Source of the DNA: Clostridiales bacterium
Lineage (GTDB): Bacteria; Bacillota; Clostridia; Saccharofermentanales; Saccharofermentanaceae
Assembly (NCBI GenBank): GCA_017509245.1
Contig: JAFWQC010000103.1
Coordinates: forward strand, 30,165 to 94,164
Length of the DNA stretch: 64,000 nt
Reading direction: 5' to 3'
Positions 1 through 8,498 of this stretch are shown piece by piece. The first letter of the stretch is position 1; each line of letters begins with the position of its first letter. A program made the position numbers and the translations under genes. The notes under the pieces are model-generated. The model worked only from the letters and a program-made list of their open reading frames with translations. It ran no database searches and was not told the DNA's origin.

Positions 1-345
1 ACTTATAAGATGCCCATATTTGTAGAAGATGTCGCCTTCGACGGCTTCCTGATCCACATTGACCGGGACACAAAGCAGGTTTTGTACATCAGATTCTTTA
101 CGGATTCAATTCCCGACAACACAGCAAAAAAATACTACGATATTTTTGAAGTTAACTCCGGCAGTTTCCGTGACAGAATGACAGAAGAGACCATATCCGC
201 CGACGATTCGGATTGGACGGTATACCAAAGACAGTATACTATGGACGACAAACATTCTCTGGCCATCACGAGAAAAACTTATAAACCGGATGAATCTCAA
301 AGCGGCTTCCAGATCGAGTTCTTTGATATGGATCAGACCCATTGA
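1..345 (+). CDS. Hypothetical protein, C-terminal part (cut by window edge)
   Basis: The reading frame is open from base 1 and ends at a TGA at 343-345, so this is most likely the last ~114 residues of a larger gene; an internal ATG at 10 has no ribosome binding site. The sequence is polar and acidic with alternating hydrophobic strands and no TM segment, and I do not recognise a family. It is followed by a strong hairpin terminator and faces the convergent lipoprotein gene ending at 451. Function unknown. Confidence 0.6.
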   Translation, partial: TYKMPIFVEDVAFDGFLIHIDRDTKQVLYIRFFTDSIPDNTAKKYYDIFEVNSGSFRDRMTEETISADDSDWTVYQRQYTMDDKHSLAITRKTYKPDESQSGFQIEFFDMDQTH

Positions 346-393
346 TTTCAGACCGTAATCAGGTCCGGTGTCAACAGATAAAGCAAATTACAG

Positions 394-418
394 AAGCCCG
401 CTCATGAAGCGGGCTTTT
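394..418. terminator. Bidirectional rho-independent terminator
   Basis: A perfect 9-bp stem (AAGCCCGCT / AGCGGGCTT) with a 5-nt loop is followed by T residues on the plus strand and by an A-run giving a U-tract on the minus strand. It lies between the convergent genes ending at 345 and 451, so it probably serves both. Confidence 0.85.
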
Positions 419-450
419 GACACTGTTTCTGATAATTGTTTTTGAAGCAA

Positions 451-1545
451 TTAGTATTCTCTTCTGAATTCGCTTATCTGCTCTCCGTCTTTGCTGAAGA
501 GTGCTTCTTCATTGTCGTGATTATCGACCTTATAGTGGCCATCCACCCAGTAAACGCTGAAATATAGCGGCTCAATTATCGTGTTAAGTTCCTGATCCAT
601 TACGCCAAAGCCCCACGAGGGTCCGTAAGACGGATCGGCGAACTCGATCTGGCCGTCATAGCAATAGAAATTGCTGTCGCTGTCAGCGCACAGGAAACCT
701 TTCCTCTGCTTTAATATGTTCTCATCGCGGTCGATCAGGGCGATCACATCATTTTGGACGTTGTCATCATAACTGATGCTAACTATGAACCTGTCTTCAT
801 TAAGATAATAAATGTTGCCATAGCTTATGCTCAGCACGGGGTTATAGTCAGCGTCAAGAACACCGTTTTTGTGGTCCTTGAAAACGCGGTAAAGCATTGG
901 ACAATTGCTCTGCTCAAATGTCTCGAGTTCGTGTATACCGTCGTATATGGGCGGCAATAAGAAATTAAGGTCTTTATCAACGATTCCGCGCTTGCCGCAG
1001 ACATAAACTTCGCCGCCGTCATATTCGTTGTAAGCAACGTTCATGACATACAGAAAATCGACAGCCTGTTCCATTTTTAAGATCATGCGGCATCTCGTGC
1101 TGTTTGGAAAACACCCGTCGCTCGAATATTCTTTTGTCTTCAGATCGACATCGACATCAAGCCTGTTTCCGGAATAGAGTTTGTTGACTGATTTTACTTT
1201 GGTGCCGACAAGTCCGTAGCTCGAGAAATTATACCAGAAGAGCAAATAGTCAACGCCGTTATAATTCACTTTTATGTACTCATCAAAACTGAGCAGATCA
1301 AAGTAGAAATGGAGGTCTTGGTCTTTTCTGCACTCACTGTATATTATCTTGTCTTCATTTATGGTCATGAGAGAAGCGATATCGTAAACAGATTCCGCGG
1401 TTTCAAGGAGCTCCTCATCGACAGGCTCCGTCTCACTGCTTTGAGCGCTCCTGTCACGGTTGCCGCGCTTACTGTCTTGCTTGCAGCCCGCAAGGCCCAG
1501 AGAAATACATGCGATAAGCAGGACCGCCAACACTTTATTTTTCAT
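451..1545 (-). CDS. WG-repeat-containing lipoprotein
   Basis: The start is set at the ATG at 1545, because GGGAAGGAGATAG precedes it and it begins a lipoprotein signal (MKNKVLAVLLIACISLGLAGC); an upstream in-frame ATG has no such site. Cleavage before the Cys of LAGC would anchor the 364-aa product to the outer face of the membrane. The mature part starts with a Ser/Glu-rich linker. It contains WG-type beta repeats in the second half (GKRGIVDKDLNFLLPPIYDG and GVMDQELNTIIEPLYF), a repeat common in clostridial surface proteins of unknown role. It is monocistronic as far as can be seen, with the terminator at 394-418. Lipoprotein assignment is firm; ligand unknown. Confidence 0.85.
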   Translation of the reverse strand: MKNKVLAVLLIACISLGLAGCKQDSKRGNRDRSAQSSETEPVDEELLETAESVYDIASLMTINEDKIIYSECRKDQDLHFYFDLLSFDEYIKVNYNGVDYLLFWYNFSSYGLVGTKVKSVNKLYSGNRLDVDVDLKTKEYSSDGCFPNSTRCRMILKMEQAVDFLYVMNVAYNEYDGGEVYVCGKRGIVDKDLNFLLPPIYDGIHELETFEQSNCPMLYRVFKDHKNGVLDADYNPVLSISYGNIYYLNEDRFIVSISYDDNVQNDVIALIDRDENILKQRKGFLCADSDSNFYCYDGQIEFADPSYGPSWGFGVMDQELNTIIEPLYFSVYWVDGHYKVDNHDNEEALFSKDGEQISEFRREY

Positions 1546-1672
1546 ACGCCTATCTCCTTCCCGCATCCCATCTTCCAGCACCCTCGATTAGAGATTAGCA
1601 CGCGTGTCAAATACGCGACAGGGGACAAACTCTGACGCTTATACAGTTAAAATGCAGAAAGTTGTATCAGGG

Positions 1673-1906
1673 TCAGTACTCGGTGCGGACGCTCTCCAGG
1701 CCGTAGATCTCCTTAAAGCGCCTCTCATCTTCCGCCGTCCTAATCACCATGACTTCAGTGAAATGCCCGTCTTTCTTATTCTTAAAACCGGCAACCTTCT
1801 CGCCCGTGCAAATAGAACTCCTGATCACCGCATACTGCGTCTCAGGATCGAACTTAATGACGTCATCCTGTGTCTTTTTGTGGTGAAGGATATTCGGTAA
1901 ACGCAT
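1673..1906 (-). CDS. Small conserved clostridial protein with ICTGE motif
   Basis: A 77-aa protein. The start is the ATG at 1906, preceded by CGGAGAAAAACG; the frame extends upstream only to a start without a ribosome binding site. It carries the block IRSSICTGEKVAGFKNK followed by HFTEVMVIR and a helical end. I recall similar small proteins being widespread in Clostridia, sometimes labelled aspartate dehydrogenase although far too short for that enzyme, so the label should not be transferred. It sits 47 nt downstream of a GNAT acetyltransferase and is probably in the same transcript. Function unknown; cytoplasmic. Confidence 0.7.
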   Translation of the reverse strand: MRLPNILHHKKTQDDVIKFDPETQYAVIRSSICTGEKVAGFKNKKDGHFTEVMVIRTAEDERRFKEIYGLESVRTEY

Positions 1907-1953
1907 CGTTTTTCTCCGTTTTTCACGAGCTCGAAAAGAGCCCGCCCCCGGCA

Positions 1954-2406
1954 TTATCTGTGAATATATATCCTGCTCATCTCAGGTTCTCCGTCGCCCT
2001 GCGCCATGCAGAAGAATTCCCATCCGTAGCGCTCGTAAAAGCCGATGTGATCCGTAAGAAGATAGATCGGCGTGACGCCCTTTGCCTTCATGTCGTTGAC
2101 CGCAAGATTCAACAGATTGCCTGCTATTCCCTGCTGACGGTATTTCTTGTCGGTATAGACCGCGCAGACATTGGGTGTAAGGTCTTTCCTGTCGTGGAAA
2201 TCGTTATCGATAACGCCTAATCCGCCCGCGATCTTGTCACCATCAAGACAAATATACCAGCCGTTCTCCGTCGTGCCGTTAAGATAATCGTTCATGCACT
2301 CAAGGTAAGCTTCCTTGGGCACTCCCCAATTGCTTTGGAACCACTCAGAAGCGGAATCCACAAGTTCCGGTTTATCACGCAATGTGATGTATTCTAGATC
2401 TGCCAT
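1954..2406 (-). CDS. GNAT-family N-acetyltransferase
   Basis: A 150-aa protein with the GNAT fold. The acetyl-CoA pyrophosphate-binding motif A is VCAVYTDKKYRQQGIAGNLL (Q/R-x-x-G-x-A/G), with the preceding beta strand GGLGVIDND and a C-terminal GFYERYGWEF segment typical of the family. It should transfer acetyl from acetyl-CoA to an amine; the substrate cannot be read from sequence. The start codon overlaps the end of the upstream membrane-protein gene by 13 nt, which suggests translational coupling. Confidence 0.85.
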   Translation of the reverse strand: MADLEYITLRDKPELVDSASEWFQSNWGVPKEAYLECMNDYLNGTTENGWYICLDGDKIAGGLGVIDNDFHDRKDLTPNVCAVYTDKKYRQQGIAGNLLNLAVNDMKAKGVTPIYLLTDHIGFYERYGWEFFCMAQGDGEPEMSRIYIHR

Positions 2407-2762
2407 AAAATTATCCCCATTTCTTTCATATCAATAATATTAACTTTGAAAATGTTATACAAAAACTCTGATCCGTATATCAAAGCCATGATGCCCGCGA
2501 CAGCTATCACTGCGCTCAACACCAGCGACACGAAGACCATCCACCACTGCCATCCCTTGACCTTCTTTGCACCGATGATGAGATATACGAGCGTCATTAC
2601 GAAATACAGCGCGCTTCCGCCAAACATTATTATCCCGGCAACATCATTGGAACTGTTTCCGAAGAAGTCAAAGGTTGCATTCGAGAAAAAGAAATAGCTT
2701 ACAAAGACCGACAGTATAAACTGCCATATGATCTGAATAATGAAATACGTTGATCTCTTCAT
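2394..2762 (-). CDS. Small four-TM membrane protein
   Basis: The start at 2762 (MKRSTYFIIQ) is preceded by AAAAAGGAGATCCTTAC. The 122-aa product has about four hydrophobic segments (roughly residues 6-24, 32-52, 65-88 and 92-112) separated by a short basic loop (GAKKVKGWQWW), and no catalytic motif. It is the first gene of a three-gene minus-strand unit with the acetyltransferase and the ICTGE protein. Function unknown. Confidence 0.75.
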   Translation of the reverse strand: MKRSTYFIIQIIWQFILSVFVSYFFFSNATFDFFGNSSNDVAGIIMFGGSALYFVMTLVYLIIGAKKVKGWQWWMVFVSLVLSAVIAVAGIMALIYGSEFLYNIFKVNIIDMKEMGIILWQI

Positions 2763-3122
2763 GTAAGGATCTCCTTTTTGCCGCACGCTGATTCCTTATC
2801 CATTTTTATATTATAGCAGATGGCGGAATGGAGTATTTAATTGCGGAACGAACTGCCTGTGTATTGCCTCGCGAAAACCCTGCCAATGTACAGCATCGCG
2901 AAAATCACCACCAGCGAGTTGTTTCTCATCAAAGATCCGCCGGCTTTCATCCTCAAATCCAGCCAGAAAACACCTGTCTCGAAAGCCTATTTTCTTGTCG
3001 GTTTTTTGCGACAAATCCAACAACTGAGCATACAATTACCCTACAATTCTCCAAAGCTCTACAGGATTTGTCGAACTTATCTCCGAACAGAGCTCGCGGA
3101 AGGCTCTGTATATGCAAAGTTT
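2763..3122. other. Intergenic stretch, nothing convincing
   Basis: About 360 bases between two minus-strand genes. A 74-codon minus frame (2811-3035) exists, but it has no ribosome binding site, no hydrophobic or domain pattern, and overlaps equally long frames on the other strand. I therefore see no gene, hairpin terminator or repeat I can support here. Confidence 0.5.
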
Positions 3123-3752
3123 CTATACTTTATTCTCGAAGTCGGGATCGTATTTCTCGGGCCATTCCGGAACAGTGTAACCCCAGGTGACGCGTTTCGT
3201 GGCGAACTCATTGTGTCGGGGCTTCAAGTAGACAATTATGTAGTTGCGGAGTGCCGTGAGTGCACATGCCATAAACGATGCGTCGTCGGTGCAGGCGAGC
3301 TCGTATATGTGGGGTTCGTCAAGGGAGTGGTGTGAGTGGCGGAACTGGGCAACCTGCTTTTCGAACACGTAGACGCTTCCGACGAGGGAGTCGTCGATCT
3401 GGTTAAAGTAGGTGATGTAATCGACGCCGTCGATGGCGCATAAAGTGTGGCTTTTCGAGGAGAAGGCGCCGGTCTTGATGGTTGATGAGTAGACGATGCC
3501 TTTTTGGACGTTGTCTTCGAGGATATAGAGCGGGCGGTATTCTTCGACTTCGTTATGACCGAAGGATACGACGTCGTTTGCCTGGAACACGCGGCCGGCG
3601 AGGTTGATGCCGACGTAGACGCGGCAGAGGATGCGGATGCCTTTGATGGTGAAATAGCCGACTGGCCGGCCGTCCTGCGTGAGCGTGAATTCAGTCGTGA
3701 TTTCATTCATGTCCATCACGGGCATTCTCGTCTGGGTCATCGTCACTTTCAT
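3123..3752 (-). CDS. Hypothetical protein, possible LURP-one/tubby-like fold
   Basis: 209 aa; start at 3752 after GGAGGCACATGGG. The sequence is almost entirely beta-strand-like (GRPVGYFTIKGIRILCRVYV, VVSFGHNEVEEYRPLYILED, GSVYVFEKQVAQFRHSHH) ending in one hydrophobic helix (FMACALTALRNYIIVYL). This alternation resembles LURP-one-related/tubby-like beta barrels wrapping one helix, but that is a weak visual impression and no diagnostic residue is present. It has no signal peptide and stands alone between genes of other function. Confidence 0.6.
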   Translation of the reverse strand: MKVTMTQTRMPVMDMNEITTEFTLTQDGRPVGYFTIKGIRILCRVYVGINLAGRVFQANDVVSFGHNEVEEYRPLYILEDNVQKGIVYSSTIKTGAFSSKSHTLCAIDGVDYITYFNQIDDSLVGSVYVFEKQVAQFRHSHHSLDEPHIYELACTDDASFMACALTALRNYIIVYLKPRHNEFATKRVTWGYTVPEWPEKYDPDFENKV

Positions 3753-3815
3753 CCCATGTGCCTCCAGTTCATGTCTTCTTTAGAACAAGAATAACACAGA
3801 ATAGTGTTTACCAAA

Positions 3816-4352
3816 TCACCGACACAAGGCCATCGAGGTAAATATAATGCAGGCAATGAATACAACGACATGGATAACGACAAGAAGTAGCAGCCACTCT
3901 TTTTTCAGCAGGAAATATGTGATGAGACCGCCTATAAGCAGCCAGCAGATACTGACTGCGATCCCAATACTGACGTTGCTGCCGGTGCTTTCCTTTCGCG
4001 CTTTTTCCGATTCGTTTAAGGAATCTTCGACCATCTTCCTGAGTTCGTTCTGTTCAACAAAACTGTCAAGAGGCGCGGAGAGCCTGCCGCTCACAGAATC
4101 ATCGTGAAAATAGATGTTATCGACATATATATAAGAAGGCTTTATGGTCGTTCCCTTAGCAATATATACAGACTCATCGCCTGAGGAAACCGTCAAGTCT
4201 TTACTTGCAGTCAGTGTCATGCCCTCAGGTATGTTCACTATCGTACTAATGTGGCCCGCCTCGTTCTTGCCCTTGAGGAAAAATAAACCAAAGATGCAAA
4301 GGCTTTCGATCAAGAGAACAATTACTGCGGTTACGGTTTTATAATTCTTCAT
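3816..4352 (-). CDS. Membrane protein, paralog family A (member 1)
   Basis: 178 aa. An N-terminal TM (about residues 7-27) is followed by an outside domain containing IPEGMTLTASKDLTV, an IAKGTTI strand and a polar helix, then two C-terminal TM helices (about 127-148 and 153-175). The same plan and the EGMTLT / pAGtTI signature recur in the proteins at 12681-13274 and 46021-46734, so this is one of three paralogs in the window. The start is 6 nt after the upstream NADAR gene, whose stop overlaps its ribosome binding site (GAGGTAATGTGTT). Function unknown. Confidence 0.7.
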   Translation of the reverse strand: MKNYKTVTAVIVLLIESLCIFGLFFLKGKNEAGHISTIVNIPEGMTLTASKDLTVSSGDESVYIAKGTTIKPSYIYVDNIYFHDDSVSGRLSAPLDSFVEQNELRKMVEDSLNESEKARKESTGSNVSIGIAVSICWLLIGGLITYFLLKKEWLLLLVVIHVVVFIACIIFTSMALCR

Positions 4353-4358
4353 AACACA

Positions 4359-4835
4359 TTACCTCAATTCGTCTCTGACGATCATAAGCGTGTAGCCGAG
4401 CAGGTTCTGTCCGTTCCACGAAGCCGGATCGTGGCGTCTCTCATCGGTCATCGAAAGTCCGATGCCCCATATTTGGTCCCTTACCGCACACTCTGCAAGG
4501 ATGTTATTCCCCGTCTCAAGGAGCTTGGCTTTAAGGTCTTCGTTCTGCCTGAACTTCTCGAGCACACCCTTATAGATAATGACTTGGCGCATTCCGTTCC
4601 AGACAGAATCGTTATAATTCGAGACCATTCTTCCGAGCGCTTTTATCTGAGCGACATCGGTTGTGCCAAGTATCTGCGCAGCGATCGCAGCATCGCCAAA
4701 AAGCATAGCCTTCCTGTACATCATGTACTGTTCCATCGACGTAAAATCTATCCCGTCAACGCTGAAATCCGAAAGATACCAGTTGCTCAGGAACCCATAC
4801 GGTTCATTCGGATTGTGAAAACCTATTACACTCAT
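4359..4835 (-). CDS. NADAR-family protein (YbiA-like)
   Basis: The start at 4835 is chosen because GGGGAGGAATTCT precedes it. The 158-aa protein shows NADAR/DUF1768 hallmarks: FHNPNEPYGFLSNWY at the N-terminus, FTSMEQYMMYRKAMLFGD, the WNGMRQVIIYKGVLEKF helix, and the C-terminal WGIGLSMTDERRHDP then GQNLLGYTLM. Family members hydrolyse N-glycosidic bonds of riboflavin-pathway intermediates or ADP-ribose-type modifications; which applies here is unknown. It lies between two membrane-protein genes (15 nt after one, 6 nt before the other), so it is probably co-transcribed with them. Confidence 0.88.
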   Translation of the reverse strand: MSVIGFHNPNEPYGFLSNWYLSDFSVDGIDFTSMEQYMMYRKAMLFGDAAIAAQILGTTDVAQIKALGRMVSNYNDSVWNGMRQVIIYKGVLEKFRQNEDLKAKLLETGNNILAECAVRDQIWGIGLSMTDERRHDPASWNGQNLLGYTLMIVRDELR

Positions 4836-4850
4836 AGAATTCCTCCCCAT

Positions 4851-5561
4851 TCAGTTGTTTTTAATTTTGACCCTGATTATTTCGAACATATACGAATCGC
4901 CGTATTTGTAGTTAATGAGAATTGCATCTCCATTTTCCTTAAACCTACGATAAGTATAGCGGTCAACCATTACAGGGATCTTCCTGTTTTCCGCATCTTC
5001 AAAATCAAGGACGTAGGCCAGGATATACCACCCGTAAGGATCGGACATATCAAAATCTTCACCGCCATTAACTTTTTCCTTTTTATGGAAGAAACCCCTT
5101 CCGTCTTTTACCGTATACTTCTTCATGGCAAACAACAAAAGCATAAAGTATTCTTTCCAATACGTAAGCAGAGCCATAAAAGCAATAAGAATATATTTTA
5201 TGACTCCGATTCTGTTTTCGAATATTATGAAAACAATCGCGAGTATAAAGTTAATGAATCCCCAAACATAGACATATATAGATTTAATTCTTGATACTTC
5301 GCTGACAATATAATGTCGTCCAAACACTATTGCACAACGGTAACAATAGTAATAGACCATCAGGGGTGCCACAATGATCGTCATGATCAAAAACATGCGA
5401 AGGAAATCAAAATCCCGATCTCTAAACCAGACGATTAACAGAAGATATAAAGCAAGCCCCAAAGAATATAACAACAGCCTTGCCGCTTTCCATACCATAG
5501 CGGCTTTCAGTTGTTTTAGTTCTTCATAAGAAGGTTTTTCCCATGTGACATGTGAAGACAT
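4851..5561 (-). CDS. Multi-TM conserved hypothetical membrane protein
   Basis: 236 aa; start after AAAGAGATAACTT. Four to five TM helices are visible (about residues 25-45, 53-72, 96-113, 119-148), followed by a cytoplasmic C-terminal domain of ~85 residues that begins with MKKYTVKDGRGFFHK and has paired beta strands (IPVMVDRYTYRRFKENGDAI). First gene of the unit running through the NADAR gene to 3816. No family recognised. Confidence 0.7.
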   Translation of the reverse strand: MSSHVTWEKPSYEELKQLKAAMVWKAARLLLYSLGLALYLLLIVWFRDRDFDFLRMFLIMTIIVAPLMVYYYCYRCAIVFGRHYIVSEVSRIKSIYVYVWGFINFILAIVFIIFENRIGVIKYILIAFMALLTYWKEYFMLLLFAMKKYTVKDGRGFFHKKEKVNGGEDFDMSDPYGWYILAYVLDFEDAENRKIPVMVDRYTYRRFKENGDAILINYKYGDSYMFEIIRVKIKNN

Positions 5562-5747
5562 AAGTTATCTCTTTCTTTGGTTGAACAGAAAAAACATTCG
5601 CAAACTGTTACTGACTATCTCTTTATTACCCTCATCATATATGGATAGTATAACAATAAAGCAGCAGATGCAATTCCGCACCACATCATTTCACTTGTAT
5701 AGTCCGAACTGTTTGGAAAGCATTCCAATCGTACCCCCATGCCCCCG

Positions 5748-5792
5748 GATTCACGGCAAATTCACGGCTATGCCGTGAAAACGCCGTGAATC
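5748..5792. repeat. Nested perfect palindrome (REP-like)
   Basis: An outer 10-bp stem GATTCACGGC / GCCGTGAATC encloses a second perfect 8-bp stem TTCACGGC / GCCGTGAA with a TAT loop; the inner stem repeats the outer sequence. Neither side has a T-run, so it is not a standard terminator. It lies in the ~370-bp gap between divergent genes (5562-5929), which otherwise holds nothing I can name. Confidence 0.7.
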
Positions 5793-5929
5793 TGAATCTC
5801 GAACCAGCACCGCGAGCCCAGGAAAGAAGAACTTTTCCACCGCTTCCCTCCAAAAAACTGTCCCCCTAACCGAACCTCGTATCTGATAGACTTTAGCCAG
5901 GGCATTGTTAATACCGGGAGCGTCATGAT

Positions 5930-7423
5930 ATGGAAAGGATCTACATAGCGATAGACCTCAAGTCTTTCTACGCAAGCGTTGAGTGCGTGGAGAGGAATCT
6001 TGATGCGCTCAACACGAACCTCGTGGTGGCGGATCCGACGAGGACGGAGAAGACGATATGCCTTGCGGTGTCACCGTCTTTGAAGAGCTATGGGATACCC
6101 GGAAGGGCTAGACTTTTCGAGGTGGTGCAAAAGGTTGAACAGGTAAATAATGACAGAAGATACAAGGCACCCGGCAGGAAGCTGACCGGAAAGAGCTACT
6201 GGAACACGGAGCTTATAAGGCACCCGGAGCTTGCGGTCGATTATATTGTCGCGCCGCCGCAGATGGCGAAATACATGAAGGTCAGCGCGCAGATATACGG
6301 GATATATCTTAAGTATGTTGCACCGGAGGATATTTTCGCGTACTCGGTGGACGAGGTGTTTATTGACGCGACGAATTATCTGGACATCTATCATCTGGAT
6401 GCGCACGGGTTTGCGCGCATGCTGATACAGGACGTGCTGCACACGACGGGGATTACGGCGACGGCGGGGATCGGGCCGAATATGTTTCTTTGCAAGGTCG
6501 CGATGGATATCGTGGCCAAGCACATTTCGGCTGACAAGGACGGCGTAAGGATCGCAGAACTTGATGAGGCGGCATATAAGGAACAGTTGTGGGAACACAT
6601 GCCGCTCACTGATTTCTGGAGGGTCGGACGCGGCACAGCTGCGCGCATTTCCAAGATCGGACTCTACACGATGGGTGATATTGCGAGATGCTCGACGAAC
6701 AGGCAGAGTCTGGGCCAGCTTTATAAACTGCTTGGCAAGAATGCCGAGCTGCTTGTTGACCATGCGTGGGGAATCGAACCGACGACGATAAAGGACGTTA
6801 AGGAATACACACCCGACAACAACAGCATCTCCACCGGGCAGGTCCTGAAAGAGCCGACGGATTACGAGACGACGAAGCTCATTGTATGGGAGATGGCGGA
6901 CGTCTTATCTCTTGACCTGGTCGAAAAAGGCGTCGTTACGAACCAGCTCGTGCTGACGATCGGGTATGACAGGGAAAGCCTTGCGGGCGGCAAATACACG
7001 GGCGAGACCGTGATCGATTACTATGGCCGCGAGGTGCCGAAGCATGCACACGGGACAATTAATCTCGACAGGCATACGTCGTCTACGAAGCTTATTACTG
7101 AGGCCGTGATGAAGCTTTTCGAGGCGATCGCGGATCCGGAACTTTTGAGCAGGCGCATTGGGATCGCTGCGTGCAATGTGATCTCGGATGAGGCGGCTGC
7201 GAAGCTTTCGAAGCACGAGCAGATGTCTATATTCGACCTGGCTAATGACGGCAAAGAAGAGAAGGAAACTGATGCGGCGCTCGCGAAAGAACGCGCGCTT
7301 CAGGAAGCTATGCTCGAGATAAAGCACAAGTACGGAAAGAATGCGGTCGTCAAGGCGAAGAACCTTGGCAAGGGCGGCACGGCAATCGAGCGCAACGATC
7401 AGATAGGCGGGCACAGGGCATGA
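5930..7423 (+). CDS. Y-family translesion DNA polymerase (UmuC/DinB/UvrX type)
   Basis: 497 aa. Catalytic residues are in place: D9 in IYIAIDLKSFYASVE and the D141-E142 pair in AYSVDEVFID; Tyr14 occupies the steric-gate position. Palm, fingers and thumb (HhH-like GRGTAARISKIGLYTMGDIA, ~232-251) and the little-finger domain follow. At 431-435 QMSIF is a good beta-clamp-binding motif. The fused C-terminal extension of ~60 residues and the downstream YolD-like gene are typical of the UvrX/YqjW-type branch in Firmicutes rather than housekeeping Pol IV. Upstream GGGAG lies ~11 nt before the start, so translation signals are moderate. Expected role: damage-tolerant DNA synthesis. A convincing LexA operator was not found. 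Confidence 0.93.
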   Translation: MERIYIAIDLKSFYASVECVERNLDALNTNLVVADPTRTEKTICLAVSPSLKSYGIPGRARLFEVVQKVEQVNNDRRYKAPGRKLTGKSYWNTELIRHPELAVDYIVAPPQMAKYMKVSAQIYGIYLKYVAPEDIFAYSVDEVFIDATNYLDIYHLDAHGFARMLIQDVLHTTGITATAGIGPNMFLCKVAMDIVAKHISADKDGVRIAELDEAAYKEQLWEHMPLTDFWRVGRGTAARISKIGLYTMGDIARCSTNRQSLGQLYKLLGKNAELLVDHAWGIEPTTIKDVKEYTPDNNSISTGQVLKEPTDYETTKLIVWEMADVLSLDLVEKGVVTNQLVLTIGYDRESLAGGKYTGETVIDYYGREVPKHAHGTINLDRHTSSTKLITEAVMKLFEAIADPELLSRRIGIAACNVISDEAAAKLSKHEQMSIFDLANDGKEEKETDAALAKERALQEAMLEIKHKYGKNAVVKAKNLGKGGTAIERNDQIGGHRA

Positions 7424-7827
7424 GCAGATACGATGACATAAAACATCTTACAAGGCCGCAGTATCCGGATCTTCCGCCGATGCCGGTGCACGACAGGGCT
7501 GCGCAGTTCTCGCCTTTCGCGGCGCTCGTCGGATTTGAGGATGCCGTTGAGGAGACGGCGCGTTTGACTGACAGCAGGCGCGAGATGCTGGAAGATGAGA
7601 TCAACGAGTTAAACCGTCAGCTTGGAAAACTCAGAGCACGTCTTCCCGAGCGCCCGAAGATACGCGTGACTTATTTTGTTCCTGACAAGAAGAAAGACGG
7701 CGGCAGCTACGCTTCCAAGATCGGGAACGCAAGAACGATCGATCAGTACAATAACCGGATAATCTTCACGGACGGCGAATCGGTAGCGGTTAATGACATG
7801 TACAGCGTGGTGTTTATTGATAAATAA
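7420..7827 (+). CDS. YolD-like protein, partner of the Y-family polymerase
   Basis: 135 aa, overlapping the polymerase gene by 4 nt (ATGA), so translationally coupled. The N-terminal block PPMPVHDRAAQFSPFAALVG followed by an acidic helix with a coiled-coil stretch (REMLEDEINELNRQLGKLRA) and a C-terminal beta region with RTIDQYNNRIIFTDGESVAV matches the YolD-like proteins found beside UvrX-type polymerases. The biochemical role is not established; a UmuD-like accessory function has been suggested on context. Confidence 0.85.
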   Translation: MSRYDDIKHLTRPQYPDLPPMPVHDRAAQFSPFAALVGFEDAVEETARLTDSRREMLEDEINELNRQLGKLRARLPERPKIRVTYFVPDKKKDGGSYASKIGNARTIDQYNNRIIFTDGESVAVNDMYSVVFIDK

Positions 7828-7904
7828 GCAATTAAGCACAAAATATTTGTCCTGTTATCAGACTTGTATTCTCACATTCGCGGTGTTACGATTAGTACAT
7901 AAAA

Positions 7905-7924
7905 GCGTACGGTTTTATATACGC
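7905..7924. promoter_or_regulatory. Possible autoregulatory palindrome upstream of Phd-like gene
   Basis: GCGTA and TACGC arms separated by 10 bp lie 17 nt before the start at 7941 and just upstream of the ribosome binding site GGAGGTGATTT. Phd/YefM antitoxins normally repress their own promoter through short palindromes. The arms here are only 5 bp, so this is a weak call. Confidence 0.25.
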
Positions 7925-7940
7925 ATTGCGGAGGTGATTT

Positions 7941-8498
7941 ATGATAATTGCTAAGCAGATTGAGATAAGGGATAACATAAAAGACTATTTTGATACGGCA
8001 TACGATGGTGAAGTAATAATCGTTCCGCGCAAGCAAGGCAGGAATGTCGTCATTCTTTCCGAGAAGGAATACATCAGATTGAATGATGGTCATTTGTCAG
8101 CGTATTATGCTGAACTGAATACTCCCAAGAAAAAGGGTGTAAAAGCATCCCCGTCTGATGCTAATGACAAATCAGAGAATCTGAAAAAGCTTGAAGAGAT
8201 CAGTTCACTCAAGGCTGATTGGAACGGCAATGGAGCTCCCGGAATTCCGCCTGTTCTGATCAAGAAAACACGTGCTCTAATAAAGGCTTTACCAATCCAG
8301 CCGGAGATCTTCCCTACTGCTCTCGAGACGATCCAGCTTGAATTCGATAATGATCGCCACGACCATATGGAAATTGAGATCAGCACTTCGGATAAGGCTG
8401 AAGTATTTGTTGCACCATACGATGACAAGGAATATGTTGAGACGATCCGCTCCACTGCCGCATCGATCAGTAAGAGGGTTATGGCATTCTATGGATGA
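7941..8498 (+). CDS. Phd/YefM-like antitoxin with C-terminal extension
   Basis: 185 aa; clear ribosome binding site GGAGGTGATTT. The first ~50 residues (IEIRDNIKDYFDTAYDGE, IIVPRKQGRNVVILSEKEY) have the Phd/YefM antitoxin pattern, a strand-helix-strand DNA-binding fold ending in an S-x-x-E-Y motif. A charged linker leads to a second domain (about 85-185) with LEEISSLKADWNGNGAPG and ETIQLEFDNDRHDHMEIEI, longer than a standard ~85-aa antitoxin. Its last codons overlap the next gene by 8 nt. Together they look like a TA-type operon; the second domain may neutralise the partner. Confidence 0.6.
   Translation: MIIAKQIEIRDNIKDYFDTAYDGEVIIVPRKQGRNVVILSEKEYIRLNDGHLSAYYAELNTPKKKGVKASPSDANDKSENLKKLEEISSLKADWNGNGAPGIPPVLIKKTRALIKALPIQPEIFPTALETIQLEFDNDRHDHMEIEISTSDKAEVFVAPYDDKEYVETIRSTAASISKRVMAFYG

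Noticed and set aside
2811..3035. 74-codon minus-strand gene
   Set aside because: No ribosome binding site, no domain pattern, and competing frames of equal length on the other strand.
5875..5890. LexA/DinR operator before the Y-family polymerase (GAACCTCGTATC)
   Set aside because: Only the left half fits GAAC-N4-GTTC; two of four bases match on the right.
6071..7414. Minus-strand open frames opposite the polymerase gene
   Set aside because: Shadows of a clear Y-family polymerase gene; Arg/His-rich composition typical of antisense frames.
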